Shown piece after piece: positions 21,238-31,365 of a DNA stretch of 64,000 nucleotides. The notes below the pieces were generated by a model, which searched no databases, was not told the DNA's origin, and was given only the letters and a program-made list of their open reading frames with translations. The position numbers and the translations under genes were made by a program. The stretch's first letter is position 1; each line of letters begins with the position of its first letter. The DNA is from an uncultured Tateyamaria sp. Lineage in GTDB: Bacteria > Pseudomonadota > Alphaproteobacteria > Rhodobacterales > Rhodobacteraceae. The stretch covers positions 1 through 64,000 of the forward strand of contig CAJQRC010000003.1 of NCBI GenBank assembly GCA_905480645.1, given 5' to 3'.

Positions 21238-22089
21238 CTATGATTGGCAGGTGGCGCAATAGAAAGAGGAGCGGCTTGATTGTACAATTCGGACAATCTG
21301 CGCTTTGCATCCCGGTGTTCGACAAGGCTCGCCTTCCCGCCCGTATACGTCAAAGCTATGCTGAAAATATCCAAGTTCTCCATTGGCTTGGCGGAAATCT
21401 CGGAGTGAGGATCCACCGGCTTTTATGGCATCTGTAAGGACATTCCGGATAACTGGTACAAGGTTAAAAATTCTGGATTCAGTGATTTGACTAGTCTTTT
21501 GAGTTGGAGAAATTTTTGCACGGAATAATACCTCACAAACATAAATATTGCCTAATCCAGCTATGATTCGCTGGTCAAGGAGAGCGGACTTAACAGCTGT
21601 ATTCCTGCCATTTAAAACCTGCGCTAGATAATTTTCATGAAAATCATTTCCTAGTGGCTCTGGTCCCAAGGAGCGAAGCAGCTTGTGCTGATCCGCAAAT
21701 GGAGTTTTTACAAGATCCATTGCTCCAAAGCGGCGGGGATCATTGAAAGTTATTCTGCTATCATTAGCCATGTGAAAGATAACGTGATCGTGTTTTGCAA
21801 CAGCGGGATGAGCACGGGAAAATTGTCCTAAGGGGTCGCCTGATATCAACATCCGGCCTGACATTCCGAGATGGACAAGAAGAGTTTCTTCCGAACTAAG
21901 GTCAGCTAATATATACTTTGCGCGCCTGCGCAACTTCAGCACCGTCTGTCCGGTTAGGCGTTCGGCCATAGCGGATGGAAAAGGCCATCTTAGGTCAGGT
22001 CGGTTCACGTCTGCACGACTGATTTTAACGCCTTCCATGGCTGGCGTCAGGCCCTGAAGAACAGTTTCAACTTCGGGCAGTTCGGGCAT
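21238..22089 (-). CDS. mutM: Formamidopyrimidine-DNA glycosylase
   Basis: 283 aa. It begins '[14 protein letters not shown]' with the catalytic Pro2 and Glu3. '[12 protein letters not shown]' carries the conserved Lys, '[18 protein letters not shown]' the helix-two-turn-helix, and the C-terminus has a four-Cys zinc finger ('CRTPGC', 'FYCATCQS'). It removes 8-oxoguanine and ring-opened purines and nicks the strand. It is divergent from ubiE across an 86-bp gap. Confidence 0.97.
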   Translation of the reverse strand: MPELPEVETVLQGLTPAMEGVKISRADVNRPDLRWPFPSAMAERLTGQTVLKLRRRAKYILADLSSEETLLVHLGMSGRMLISGDPLGQFSRAHPAVAKHDHVIFHMANDSRITFNDPRRFGAMDLVKTPFADQHKLLRSLGPEPLGNDFHENYLAQVLNGRNTAVKSALLDQRIIAGLGNIYVCEVLFRAKISPTQKTSQITESRIFNLVPVIRNVLTDAIKAGGSSLRDFRQANGELGYFQHSFDVYGREGEPCRTPGCKAQIVRIVQSSRSSFYCATCQS

Positions 22090-22175
22090 GCTTAGCCTCC
22101 TGCGGCAAAAGGGCTACGTTGTATATCCCGTATGCGCTCTATAAAAAGATCTGACAGTTCAGAAAGACACATCTA

Positions 22176-22922
22176 ATGACTGACCACCAGACTACGCATT
22201 TTGGCTTTGAGACCGTACCTGAACATGAAAAAGCAGAACGTGTACAGGGCGTTTTCAACTCAGTTGCATCAAAATATGATATTATGAACGATGTTATGAG
22301 TGTTGGAATCCATCGCATATGGAAAGAAGCAATGATGGATTGGCTGGCACCCCATAGTGGGCAAAAGCTTTTAGATGTGGCAGGCGGGACTGGTGATGTA
22401 TCTTTTAAATTTCTTAAGCGGGCTGGTTTTGGTAATGCCACTGTGCTTGATTTAACTGAACCAATGTTAATTGAAGGCCAAAAACGAGCTGAAGCAGAGA
22501 AATTGGCCCAAAGCTTGGATTGGGTAGTGGGTGATGCCATGGCTTTGCCTTTTGAAAACAACAGCTTTGATGTTTACACCATCAGCTTTGGAATTCGAAA
22601 TGTGACCCATCCGCAAAAAGCTTTGGCTGAAGCGTATCGAGTTTTAAAACCAGGTGGACGACTGATGGTTTTAGAGTTTAGCCAAATACCGGTTGAGGGA
22701 ATGCAAAAGTTATATGATTTATATAGCTTTAATGTAATTCCAAGTATGGGAGAATTAATTGCGGGTGATCGCGATAGTTATCAATACCTTGTAGAGTCGA
22801 TCCGTAAATTTCCTGACCAAGAAACGTTTTTGAGCATGATCCAAAATGCGGGATTTGAAAATACAAAATACCGAAATCTGACGATGGGAATAGCCTCCCT
22901 ACACTCCGGCTGGAAAATCTAA
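22176..22922 (+). CDS. ubiE: Ubiquinone/menaquinone biosynthesis C-methyltransferase UbiE
   Basis: 248 aa class I SAM methyltransferase. Motif I is '[16 protein letters not shown]', and the UbiE signatures '[17 protein letters not shown]' and '[20 protein letters not shown]' are clear. It C-methylates the benzoquinol ring in ubiquinone synthesis. ubiB begins one nucleotide after its stop, so the two are one transcription unit. Confidence 0.97.
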   Translation: MTDHQTTHFGFETVPEHEKAERVQGVFNSVASKYDIMNDVMSVGIHRIWKEAMMDWLAPHSGQKLLDVAGGTGDVSFKFLKRAGFGNATVLDLTEPMLIEGQKRAEAEKLAQSLDWVVGDAMALPFENNSFDVYTISFGIRNVTHPQKALAEAYRVLKPGGRLMVLEFSQIPVEGMQKLYDLYSFNVIPSMGELIAGDRDSYQYLVESIRKFPDQETFLSMIQNAGFENTKYRNLTMGIASLHSGWKI

Positions 22923-22923
22923 A

Positions 22924-24456
22924 GTGCGTGGGCCTCATAATATTATTCGATTAATCCGTACTGGTGCTACGCTTGAGCGTACTGGTGCAATGAATGTTGT
23001 TCTAGATGCATTTGAGGCGCCACCGGCTCTACGTTTTATAGCAAAAGCATTGGGTAAACCATTTCAGTTTTTGGGTTACAAAGGTGATCCAACAATGCCG
23101 CCTGCTACGCGTGCATTAACTGCTTTGGGGCCGGCTTATATCAAGTTTGGTCAAATTTTATCTACTAGGCCCGATGTCGTTGGAAATGAATTGGCAGAGC
23201 AACTACGTGTCCTTCAAGATAAATTGCCGCCGTTCCCAGTGGAGATTGCCAAGGCTGAGGTCCAAAAAGAGCTTGGTCAAGCTACCGATACGATTTTTCT
23301 GGAATTTAGTGAATCTGTCGCGGCGGCTTCAATTGCACAGGTTCATAAAGCCAAACTAGCTGAAACAGGAGAGAATGTTGCTATTAAAGTGCTTCGACCT
23401 GGAATTGAGCGCGCGTTCACTAAGGATGTTGATGCGTTTTACCTTGCGGCTCGGATTATTGAAATTTTTGCTCCAGGTGCACGAAGACTACGCCCAATTG
23501 AAGTAATTGAGCACTTTGACGGAGTTGTTCAGGGCGAATTAGACTTACGGCTGGAATCTTCGGCTGCGGGTGAATTTGCAGCAAATACGAAGGATGACGC
23601 AGGTTTTGCTTTGCCTTCAATCCGGTGGGAGTATTCGGCTCGCCGTGTTATGACTTTGGAATGGGTAGATGGGGCGCCTATGGGAGACAATGCGGCAATT
23701 GATGCCGCTGGACATGATCGAGTTGATTTAAGTGAACGGGTATTAAAACTTTTTCTTATGCATGCGCTGCGCGATGGGTTTTTTCATGCAGATATGCACC
23801 AAGGCAATCTAAAAGTTTCTCCAAATGGTGATATTATTGCTTATGATTTTGGCATCATGGGTCATATTGATGAATATACGCGGCGCGTATACGCTGAGAT
23901 TATATTTGGATTTATACGCAAGGACTATAAGCGGGTAGCTGAGGTCCATTTTGAAGCAGGATATGTGCCTGCGGACAAAGATGTAGATGAATTTGCCCGT
24001 GCTTTGCGCGCTGTGGGTGAACCAATCTTTGGAATGGATGCATCAAAAATCTCGATGGGACGCTTACTAAGTTATTTGTTTGAAGTGACTGAGCGGTTTG
24101 GTATGGAAACCAGAACTGAGCTTATCTTGTTGCAGCGGACTATGGTTGTTGTTGAGGGTGTAGCCCGCTCTCTTAATCCTAAGATTAATATTTGGCAGGT
24201 TGCTGCTCCAGTCGTCACAGATTACATCCAGCAAGCTATTGGTCCCAAAGCCATTCTTAGAGATTTATATAAAACAGCCCGAGTTTTGACGCGTTTTGGT
24301 CCTCGCTTGCCTGATTTGGTAGAGGCCGCACTCATAGCGCAATCCAACCCTCAAGTATCTCCTAGACGCAGCTTCTGGCGTTGGATAATTGTTGCGGCAA
24401 TAAGTGGTTTGCTTGTTGGTTGTGGTTTTATAATATTGATTGAAGTGCTGACTTAG
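22924..24456 (+). CDS. ubiB: UbiB, ABC1-family atypical kinase for ubiquinone synthesis
   Basis: 510 aa with a GTG start one nucleotide after ubiE. Family hallmarks are 'LGPAYIKFGQILSTRPD' (KxGQ motif), the Ala-rich loop 'VAAASIAQVHKA', 'EGDLRLE'-like acidic helix ('GELDLRLESSAA'), catalytic 'FFHADMHQGNLKV' and 'IAYDFGIMGHIDE'. The last ~25 residues form a transmembrane segment ('WIIVAAISGLLVGCGFIIL'). It supports coenzyme Q synthesis as a membrane-bound ATPase/kinase-like protein. The usual downstream coaBC is absent. Confidence 0.96.
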   Translation: MRGPHNIIRLIRTGATLERTGAMNVVLDAFEAPPALRFIAKALGKPFQFLGYKGDPTMPPATRALTALGPAYIKFGQILSTRPDVVGNELAEQLRVLQDKLPPFPVEIAKAEVQKELGQATDTIFLEFSESVAAASIAQVHKAKLAETGENVAIKVLRPGIERAFTKDVDAFYLAARIIEIFAPGARRLRPIEVIEHFDGVVQGELDLRLESSAAGEFAANTKDDAGFALPSIRWEYSARRVMTLEWVDGAPMGDNAAIDAAGHDRVDLSERVLKLFLMHALRDGFFHADMHQGNLKVSPNGDIIAYDFGIMGHIDEYTRRVYAEIIFGFIRKDYKRVAEVHFEAGYVPADKDVDEFARALRAVGEPIFGMDASKISMGRLLSYLFEVTERFGMETRTELILLQRTMVVVEGVARSLNPKINIWQVAAPVVTDYIQQAIGPKAILRDLYKTARVLTRFGPRLPDLVEAALIAQSNPQVSPRRSFWRWIIVAAISGLLVGCGFIILIEVLT

Positions 24457-24515
24457 TTGCCCGAACCGTTTTATACAGTTCAATAAATACCAAAGGTGAG
24501 GATTTGACGCATGCT

Positions 24516-25244
24516 TTATGGAGCTAGTGTCCTACGACCATTTTCAGTTAATACCCAAGCCTGTCCAGCCTCAAAAACAGCGGCTGTTAAAGGTTTTCCG
24601 TAACCAGCTCCCGTATCTAAATTTACGCGGTTGCCATAGTGCGCTGCCTTATTGACCGGTGTGTGACCATGCACAATTAGTTTTGGGTGTGGGCTTCGAT
24701 ATTCGTGAAATTCATGGCGGATCCAAATCAAATCCTCTTCTGACTGATTGGAAATGGGAACCATGGGCCGAATACCTGCATGCACGAACAGTATCCCATC
24801 TTTTTCATGGGTAAGAGGCATCTGGGCAATGAAGTCAATATGAGCTTGAGGTACAGCTGAAAGGGCATCATTATGAACGTCCTTTTCTCGCCGTGAGCCA
24901 GAAGCATCCACCCCGTAAGAGGCCATAGTCGTGTTGCCTCCAAGGCGTTTGTGTAGCCAATACAGTTCTACCATGAGATATGGATCATGCCGTAAAGGTT
25001 GGCCCATGAACCATTCAAACATTCGGTCATGGTTACCCTTTAAAAATTTCCAGTTGTTATTTTTTAGCTGCCCATCAATCAGTGTATTCAAAACAGTTTG
25101 GCTATCTGGTCCTCGATCCATGTAATCGCCTAAAAAAACAACGCTTGCATTAGAACCACCATCTTTTTTAATGAGCTCTAAGACCCGGTCGAGTTCCTGC
25201 ATTTGGCCATGAATATCGCCAATGGCGTAGATGGGTACAGACAT
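24516..25244 (-). CDS. Metallophosphoesterase, PP1/ApaH-like phosphatase
   Basis: 242 aa calcineurin-type fold. Metal-binding motifs appear in order: 'AIGDIHGQ' (GDxHG), 'FLGDYMDRGPDS' (GDxxDRG), 'FLKGNHDRMF' (GNHD), 'FVHAGIRP' and 'IVHGHTPVN'. Members dephosphorylate proteins or hydrolyse dinucleoside polyphosphates; which applies here is not visible. Soluble, no signal peptide. Convergent with ubiB and transcribed in the serA direction after a ~200-bp gap. Confidence 0.88.
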   Translation of the reverse strand: MSVPIYAIGDIHGQMQELDRVLELIKKDGGSNASVVFLGDYMDRGPDSQTVLNTLIDGQLKNNNWKFLKGNHDRMFEWFMGQPLRHDPYLMVELYWLHKRLGGNTTMASYGVDASGSRREKDVHNDALSAVPQAHIDFIAQMPLTHEKDGILFVHAGIRPMVPISNQSEEDLIWIRHEFHEYRSPHPKLIVHGHTPVNKAAHYGNRVNLDTGAGYGKPLTAAVFEAGQAWVLTENGRRTLAP

Positions 25245-25441
25245 AGGTTAAAGCCCCTCGAGTTTGTTACCAAATATTGATCCATATAGGCTGACCCAAG
25301 TTAGGTAATTAAAGATTATTTGTTTAAATAGAACAAAGTATGCAGTGATGCTCCAGCTATAGTTGGAACATCTTTTATATTTACGAAAATCATAACTGAT
25401 TAAATTGTGGGGAGATATTTTATTCCTTCCCCTTGTATAGG

Positions 25442-27046
25442 TTAGTCTTCTTGGGTGACATCAAAAGCTAATGGCTTGACCTGAGTGAACTGGCCAGTAC
25501 ATTCAAGTGTTCTTATAACATCACGGGGAATTGGTGCATCTACGTATAACAGAGCGATTGCTTCACCTCCAATAGCGCTTCTTCCCAAAGTAAAATTTGC
25601 GATGTTTACATCGTTTTTACCCATAGTATTTCCTAAAAGGCCTATGATCCCTGGAACATCAACATTTGTCGTATACAGCATATTTGAGCCAATCTCTGCA
25701 TCAATATTGATGCCTTTAATTTGAATAAAGCGTGGTTTTCCGTCACTAAATACTGTGCCAGCAACAGATCTTTCGTGTTTGCTGGTAACAACTGTGATTT
25801 TGATATAACCATCGAATATACCAGATTTATCTTGGTTAGTGGTCGAGATCTGAATGCCACGTTCTTTTGCAACTACTGGTGCTGACACCATATTTACATC
25901 TGGGTTGGCTCTTTTCATAATGCCTGCAATTACAGCGCAGTTAAGCGCATCCAGATTCATTTTGGCGACGGTGCCGTCATAAAGTATGTTAATGGCTTTA
26001 ATCGGCTCATCTGTCATTTGACCAGTGAAACTTCCCAAATAACCAGCAAGCTTTATCCAAGGCCCCATTACTTTCGCTTCTTCAGCCGTCATAGATGGCA
26101 TGTTCAGCGCATTTTCTACAGCACCTGTAAGCAGGTAGTTCGCCATTTGCTCGGCGACTTGAATAGCTACGTTTTCTTGAGCTTCAGTAGTGGCGGCACC
26201 GAGATGTGGGGTAACTACGACATTTGGTAAGTTGAAAAGTGCGTTTTCTTTGGCAGGCTCCTCAGCAAAAACATCGAATGCTGCTCCGGCTACGTGACCA
26301 GATTTAAGTGCCTCTGCCAGCGCTTCCTCATCCACCAATCCACCGCGTGCACAATTGATAACACGCACACCGGGCTTCATTAATGCTATCCGCTCTGCAG
26401 TTATCATATTTGCTGTTTGTTCGGTTTTGGGGACGTGTAAAGTAATGAAGTCAGAGCGGGCTAATAGGTTTTCTAGCTCTACTTTTTCTATACCTATTTT
26501 ATCAGCTTTTTCTTCACTCAAAAAAGGATCAAATGCTATCACTTTCATCTTGAGGCCTCGTGCTCGCTCACATACGATACCACCGATGTTCCCGGCACCA
26601 ATTACGCCCAAAATTTTGTTAGTTAACTCGGTACCCATAAAACGAGACTTTTCCCATTTTCCTGCATGTGTTGATGCTGACGCTTCGGGAATTTGACGTG
26701 CTACAGCAAACATCATAGCGATAGTATGCTCTGCTGTGGTAATCATATTACCGTAGGGTGTATTCATGACGATTACACCCTTTTTAGAGGATGCATCTTT
26801 GTCGATGTTATCAGTACCAATACCTGCTCGGCCAATAATTTTGAGATTTATAGCATTCTTAAGGATAGTTGGCGTAACGCGTGTAGCAGAACGGATTGCC
26901 AGCCCGTCATATTGACTAATTACCTTAGCGAGTTTTTCTTTATCTTTTCCGAGATCGGGTTCAAAATCCACATGAATGCCACGATCTCTGAATATTTGTA
27001 ATGCTGCATCTGAAAGATTGTCGGAAATAAGTACTTTGGGGGCCAT
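25442..27046 (-). CDS. serA: D-3-phosphoglycerate dehydrogenase
   Basis: 534 aa, the long SerA type. N-terminal substrate domain, then a Rossmann NAD site ('LGVIGAGNIGGIVCERARG'), 'INCARGGLVDEEALAEAL' with the catalytic Arg region and 'VVTPHLGAATTEAQENVA' with the catalytic His. An intervening (ASB) domain and a C-terminal ACT domain ('DVPGIIGLLGNTMGKNDVNI') follow, the latter suggesting serine feedback. It commits 3-phosphoglycerate to serine. It lies about 100 bp downstream of serC on the same strand. Confidence 0.97.
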   Translation of the reverse strand: MAPKVLISDNLSDAALQIFRDRGIHVDFEPDLGKDKEKLAKVISQYDGLAIRSATRVTPTILKNAINLKIIGRAGIGTDNIDKDASSKKGVIVMNTPYGNMITTAEHTIAMMFAVARQIPEASASTHAGKWEKSRFMGTELTNKILGVIGAGNIGGIVCERARGLKMKVIAFDPFLSEEKADKIGIEKVELENLLARSDFITLHVPKTEQTANMITAERIALMKPGVRVINCARGGLVDEEALAEALKSGHVAGAAFDVFAEEPAKENALFNLPNVVVTPHLGAATTEAQENVAIQVAEQMANYLLTGAVENALNMPSMTAEEAKVMGPWIKLAGYLGSFTGQMTDEPIKAINILYDGTVAKMNLDALNCAVIAGIMKRANPDVNMVSAPVVAKERGIQISTTNQDKSGIFDGYIKITVVTSKHERSVAGTVFSDGKPRFIQIKGINIDAEIGSNMLYTTNVDVPGIIGLLGNTMGKNDVNIANFTLGRSAIGGEAIALLYVDAPIPRDVIRTLECTGQFTQVKPLAFDVTQED

Positions 27047-27144
27047 TAAGGTGGTCCTTTTTAAGAGCTATTGCTTTATATCATTGCACCTTCAAAACCT
27101 TTTTAGTTTTGTTTGGTACGTAATCGGTTTGTATGGAATATCAT

Positions 27145-28284
27145 TTATGTGTTGATCTCTGTTTCAAAGGCCCAGCTCAGCCATGGTAACATTGCTGCAA
27201 TATCTGAAGTTTCAACAGTGCCTCCGCACCAAATGCGGAGACCGGGAGGAGCGTCGCGATAAGAACCAATATCTAGTGCAATATTTTCTTCTTCTAATCG
27301 CTTGGCGATTGCCTTCGCAAAAGATGCACCATCTGTGATCCGGTCATCAGTAAATTTGAGGCAGACTGATGTTGTGGATCGAATGGCCGGGTTAATGGCA
27401 AGGTGGTCAATCCATTCATGCTTATCGACAAAGCGGGCAATTAATTTTGCATTTGCTTCAGACCTATTAATTAGGCCTTTGAGGCCGCCGACGGACCGCG
27501 CCCAATCTAACGTAAAAAGATAGTCTTCAACTGCCAGCATTGAGGGCGTATTTATTGTTTCACCACAAAAAATACTTTCAATTAATTTTCCACCTTTCGT
27601 CAGTCGGAAGATTTTGGGCAAAGGCCAGGCGGGTGTGTATTGTTCTAATCGTTTTACTGCATTTGGGCTAAGTATCAGCATCCCATGGGCGGCCTCCCCA
27701 CCAAGAACTTTTTGCCAGCTAAATGTGACCACATCAAGTTTGTTCCAAGGTAATTCCATCGCAAAAGCTGCTGAAGTCGCATCGCAGAGTGTAAGTCCAC
27801 CTCTATTAGCGGGGATCATATTTCCGTCTGGTAGGCGCACGCCAGATGTTGTGCCATTCCAAGTGAAACAAACGTCGTTGTCATAGTTAAGTTCTGCCAT
27901 ATCAACAATCTCACCATACTGGGCGGTGTGAACGCTGTGCTCAATCTTCAATTGTTGCGCCACGTCGGTGATCCAGCCGGCGCCAAAGCTTTCCCAAGCC
28001 ACCATTTCGACATGCCGTTCACCTAGTAAAGACCATATGGCCATCTCGAATGCGCCTGTGTCTGAGGCGGGTACAATTCCAATGCGGTAGTCATCAGGAA
28101 TGCCTAGAATTTCGCGAGTTTCATCAATTACTTTTTTAAGCTTTGCCTTACCCATCGGAGCGCGATGCGAGCGGCCTAAGGCTGCGCCAGACAGAGCTTT
28201 TAATTTGTATGTGGGTGGTTTGGTGCATGGACCAGAAGAAAAACGCGGGTTAGCCGGCCGCGTCGCCGGTTGTTTCATATCCAT
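27145..28284 (-). CDS. serC: Phosphoserine aminotransferase
   Basis: 379 aa from ATG 28284, chosen because AAGGA lies 8 nt upstream; the alternative ATG at 28278 is 14 nt away, and the track's start at 28344 would translate the leader structure. Family sequences include '[20 protein letters not shown]', '[18 protein letters not shown]' and '[15 protein letters not shown]' with the PLP lysine. It converts 3-phosphohydroxypyruvate to phosphoserine with glutamate. It forms the serC-serA pair; serB lies ~12.7 kb away beyond the island. Confidence 0.95.
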   Translation of the reverse strand: MDMKQPATRPANPRFSSGPCTKPPTYKLKALSGAALGRSHRAPMGKAKLKKVIDETREILGIPDDYRIGIVPASDTGAFEMAIWSLLGERHVEMVAWESFGAGWITDVAQQLKIEHSVHTAQYGEIVDMAELNYDNDVCFTWNGTTSGVRLPDGNMIPANRGGLTLCDATSAAFAMELPWNKLDVVTFSWQKVLGGEAAHGMLILSPNAVKRLEQYTPAWPLPKIFRLTKGGKLIESIFCGETINTPSMLAVEDYLFTLDWARSVGGLKGLINRSEANAKLIARFVDKHEWIDHLAINPAIRSTTSVCLKFTDDRITDGASFAKAIAKRLEEENIALDIGSYRDAPPGLRIWCGGTVETSDIAAMLPWLSWAFETEINT

Positions 28285-28288
28285 TTGT

Positions 28289-28344
28289 GCTATCCTTACA
28301 GATAATCGCCCTTCGTTGGGGAAGGGTGTCCCACCGCCGGACAT
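28289..28344 (-). promoter_or_regulatory. serC leader, candidate serC RNA motif
   Basis: Three hairpins in a row upstream of serC (minus strand): TGTCC/GGACA, CCCTTC/GAAGGG with a 6-nt loop, and TATC/GATA whose 3' side covers the AAGGA ribosome-binding site. An alphaproteobacterial serC RNA motif is described as ending in a stem over the serC Shine-Dalgarno, which this layout fits. The match is by architecture only. Confidence 0.55.
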
Positions 28345-28549
28345 ACGGATCCCCAGTTAAAACAGCAATAGACAAAAGGCGTTGCGTTGTAGGTAAATGC
28401 AGCACTTTGCAGAACGATGCAGGAACGCATGTTTCCTATTGGCACAAATCTGACACAAGGAAATCTGGTTTTGTTCCACAACACCGAGCCGCAGAATCAG
28501 GTGGCAGGCTTCATGCAATTGGCCCATTTCTTCCGGGTCAGGTGGCGTC

Positions 28550-29420
28550 ATGAGTGGCATGGCGTTGATCTGGGCGGCGAATGTCAAAGGCCTGAAACCC
28601 GCCGCCAAGATTGTGCTGATCCAACTGGCGGACTTCCACAACAAAGAGACGGGCCAGTGCAACCCAAGCGCCCAACGGTTGGCGGATGAATGCGAGATGG
28701 GGCGGGCCACGCTGTTTCGGCATATGACCACCTTGGAGGAATGCGGCCTTGTCACACGCCATGCCCGGGGGGATGGCGATGGTGGACGTGGGTCCAATCA
28801 GTATGAGTTGCACCTTGATATTACTCTTGGTCCCAGTTCGCGCTCGAAGGGGGGGCAGTGGTCCCAACGGAGTTTAGTCTCAAAATGATACGGAGGGAAA
28901 CGTCTCAATAAAGCGGGGCAAAAGTCTCAAGGGTGAGACGGGGGTAGTCTCAAATCGGGACACGAACCTTACCATTGAACCTGTAAAAGAACCTCCTTCG
29001 CGCGAGCGCGAGACGGGGGAGGCTGAGAAGATTTTGGGAGCCTATCCGCCTGATCGATTGCGGGGCAAAGCCGCTTGCACGGCCCAGATCGAAGTGGCCG
29101 TGAAGGAAGGGATCGCGCCGGAAGACTTGCTTCAGGCCGTCCAAGCCTACGCCACCGACAGCGCTGGTTTCACCCGCTCCAAGGTCTGTTTCTCGGACAA
29201 CTGGTTTCAGTCGCGGCGGTGGCTGGCCTATGTTGAGAAGCAAACGAAAGACCGAGAGAAAACGGCAGCATTGCAGGCTGACCACCATGCGCGGTTGGCC
29301 TGTTGGATCAGTGATCGCAGTCTGATGTGCAAACACATCACGGCCCCACAGGTGACGGCATTGCTGGCTTCAAGACTGGTCACACTGTCGCAAATCCAAG
29401 CCGCAGGCCTCAGATCATGA
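28550..29420 (+). pseudogene. HTH-domain protein of a mobilizable element, frameshifted
   Basis: The N-terminal part (28550-28888) is a MarR/HTH_36-like winged helix: 'LKPAAKIVLIQLADFHN', 'SAQRLADECEMGRATLFRHM'. It stops at TGA 28886. From 28878 the next frame continues without a break ('GETGVVSNRDTNLTIEP', 'YPPDRLRGKAACTAQIEVAV') to 29420, where the stop overlaps the mobC ATG as ATGA. Removing one A from the AAAA at 28882-28885 restores one ORF of about 290 aa. Such HTH proteins sit before mobC in rhodobacterial mobile elements and may act in replication or transfer control. Confidence 0.65.
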
Positions 29421-29890
29421 CCGCCACCGATCCCACCGAAGAGCAAACAGCAAGGCGACCCATGTCATACGCTGGCGCTGCTGACACGGGACCTTGCGAG
29501 GGGCGGCACGCCTCCCCTTCGAACCCCACCGGCGCGGGAAAAGCCCGCACCAAAGAGCCGCTGACCGAGACCTTCGTCTTCCGGTGCACAGCGGCAGAGA
29601 AGGCCGAGCTGCGCGCCAAGGCCGACGCCGCAGGCCTGCCTGCAGCGACCTTGCTGCGCGAGGCGCTTGGCCTGACTGAAGCCTGCCGTCGCAAGCCGAT
29701 CCCCCGCGTCGATCCGGCGCTCGTGCTGGCCGTCGGGCGGATTGGCGGCAACCTCAACCAGATCGCTCGCTGGCTGAACCGGTCGATGTTGGTGGGCCGC
29801 GTTGACCTCGACTCGCTCACCGTCGCTCGCAACCTGCTGACCATCGAACGCCAGCTTGCCCAGATAGTCGAGGCGTCGCGCCGATGCTGA
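29417..29890 (+). CDS. mobC: MobC-like relaxosome accessory protein
   Basis: 157 aa from ATG 29417, coupled (ATGA) to the upstream HTH gene; the track's earlier start lies inside that gene. The N-terminal ~50 residues look disordered. A ribbon-helix-helix segment ('FRCTAAEKAELRAKADAAG') is followed by the MobC hallmark 'VGRIGGNLNQIARWLN'. It would bind oriT and help the relaxase nick. Its stop overlaps the relaxase start by 7 nt. Clearly G+C-rich compared with serC. Confidence 0.82.
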   Translation: MTATDPTEEQTARRPMSYAGAADTGPCEGRHASPSNPTGAGKARTKEPLTETFVFRCTAAEKAELRAKADAAGLPAATLLREALGLTEACRRKPIPRVDPALVLAVGRIGGNLNQIARWLNRSMLVGRVDLDSLTVARNLLTIERQLAQIVEASRRC

Positions 29891-30633
29891 TCAAGTTCTT
29901 CCGCAACGGTAAAGGTGCGGGCTCTGGTCCCGTCGGCTATCTCGTCGCGGACAAGGTGTTGGCCTACGACGACAATCGCGACCTGATCCGCGATGCAGAC
30001 GGCCAACCGATGACCGTCACGCGGGAACCCTTGCCGGAGGTCTTGCGCGGCAATCCCGACCGCACCGAAGCCCTGATCGATGCCAGCCGTCACCAGTGGA
30101 CCTACCGCACAGGCGTGATCAGCTTTGCCGCCAAGGATGCCCCGACCGAAGAGCAGCAAGCCGAGGTCATGGACCAATTCGAGCGTCTGGCCTTCGCGGG
30201 GCTGGACCCGACGCAATATGACGTGCTTTGGGTCCGACATACCCACGAAGACCGCGTCGAGCTCCACTTCTGCACCCCGCGCCTGGAACTGACCTCGGGG
30301 CGCAGCCTGAACATAGCGCCGCCGGGCTATGAGAAGGCCTTCGACAGCCTGCGCGATGTGATGAACCAGCGCCACGACTGGGCCGACCCAATGGAGCTGG
30401 CACGAGTCCAAGAGGTCCGCGACACCATCGAGACGCCAACCCGCGCCCAAGGCCGCGACGAGCTGCACGCGTGCTGCAAGACCAGATCAGCGTCGGCCTG
30501 ATCACCGACCGCGCCAGCATGGTCGATGCACTCGCCGACGCAGGCTTCGATCTGCCTCGCGTCGGCAAAGCTTACCTAACCGCCCAAGACCCCGACACCG
30601 GCGAGCGCTGGCGTTTGAAAGGAGAAATTTTCC

Positions 30634-31062
30634 ATGAAGACTGGCAAGCCGACACGGCTGAGCGAGAAACTGAACGCGGAGCTGGACACGATCCGGCAGG
30701 ATTACGCCGCCTCGATGGCATCCCAGATGGAGAGCTTCAGGAGCGATTTGAGCAAAATTGCAACCATCGCGCACCGTACAATCGAGAGCGATACCCAAAC
30801 ATTTCTGCGACAGAACAAGAGCTGGCTGACGATCTCGCCCTGGCTGATCACGGGGACGTTCTTGGCGGGGATCGTCTCGATGATGGCCGCGAGCTTGCTT
30901 TGGACGCTGATGCTAGCGAGCTCAGAGATGACCGACTTGGGCCTGACGCGGATCGACAGGGAGGACGGGACATGGCTGGTGCTGGACCCGACGAAGACAC
31001 GTCTGAGGACCTGCACACTGGGCGGCAGATCAGTGACCTGCATCAAGATCGAGGAGGACTAG
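30634..31062 (+). CDS. MbeB/MobB-like membrane protein nested in the relaxase gene
   Basis: 142 aa, read in a different frame from the relaxase C-terminal region. It starts after GAAAGGAGAAATTTTCC, an excellent ribosome-binding site. The N-terminal half is an amphipathic helix ('SEKLNAELDTIRQDYAASM'); one hydrophobic segment follows ('SPWLITGTFLAGIVSMMAAS'). This layout (helix plus membrane anchor, inside the relaxase gene) is that of MbeB/MobB proteins of ColE1-like plasmids, which stabilise the relaxosome at the membrane. The assignment rests on position and architecture. Confidence 0.7.
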   Translation: MKTGKPTRLSEKLNAELDTIRQDYAASMASQMESFRSDLSKIATIAHRTIESDTQTFLRQNKSWLTISPWLITGTFLAGIVSMMAASLLWTLMLASSEMTDLGLTRIDREDGTWLVLDPTKTRLRTCTLGGRSVTCIKIEED

Positions 31063-31365
31063 ATGGCGACACCCCTGACAGCATTGGAACGCGACTTGCT
31101 CGCCTGCGTCGAGCGGTTGGTGACGGCCTGCGAGGTCTCAGCAAAGGAATTGAGCGGGTTAGAGGAACACTCGACGACCAAGATGCAGAGCCAGATGGAT
31201 GGATTGGCCGCCTGCGTGTCGGTGCTCATTCAATCGCAAACGGCGTCCGTGGCTGCGTTGCACGGCTTGTTGAGCGAGGGCTCGAACTACGGGAAGCTGC
31301 GCACGCAACTCGAGACCAGCTTGAAATTAGTGAAAGCCGCCGAAGAGAGGTTGAGACGGAGTTAG
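31063..31365 (+). CDS. MbeD/MobD-like coiled-coil protein nested in the relaxase gene
   Basis: 100 aa, starting immediately after the preceding nested gene's stop (TAGATG) in the same frame. The opening 'MATPLTALERDLLACVERL' resembles 'TELEKQLLNALEQL' of MbeD. The rest is helical with a likely C-terminal coiled coil ('LRTQLETSLKLVKAAEERL'). In ColE1 plasmids MbeD aids mobilization and entry exclusion. It lies wholly inside the relaxase 3' frame. Confidence 0.65.
   Translation: MATPLTALERDLLACVERLVTACEVSAKELSGLEEHSTTKMQSQMDGLAACVSVLIQSQTASVAALHGLLSEGSNYGKLRTQLETSLKLVKAAEERLRRS

Noticed and set aside
25358-25395. Hairpin GATGCTCCA...TGGAACATC as serA terminator
   Set aside because: The T run is on the wrong side for the minus-strand serA, and the stem has a mismatch; orientation fits no nearby gene.
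28410-28480. oriT of the mob module
   Set aside because: Short inverted repeats (AGGAA/TTCCT) are present, but no nic consensus could be recognised by eye.
28417-28689. Plus-strand ORF ahead of the HTH gene
   Set aside because: Overlaps the HTH gene in another frame and has no recognisable content; likely chance in the island's left end.
29410-30468. 352-aa minus-strand ORF
   Set aside because: Shadow of mobC and relaxase in G+C-rich sequence; low-complexity translation and no family signature.
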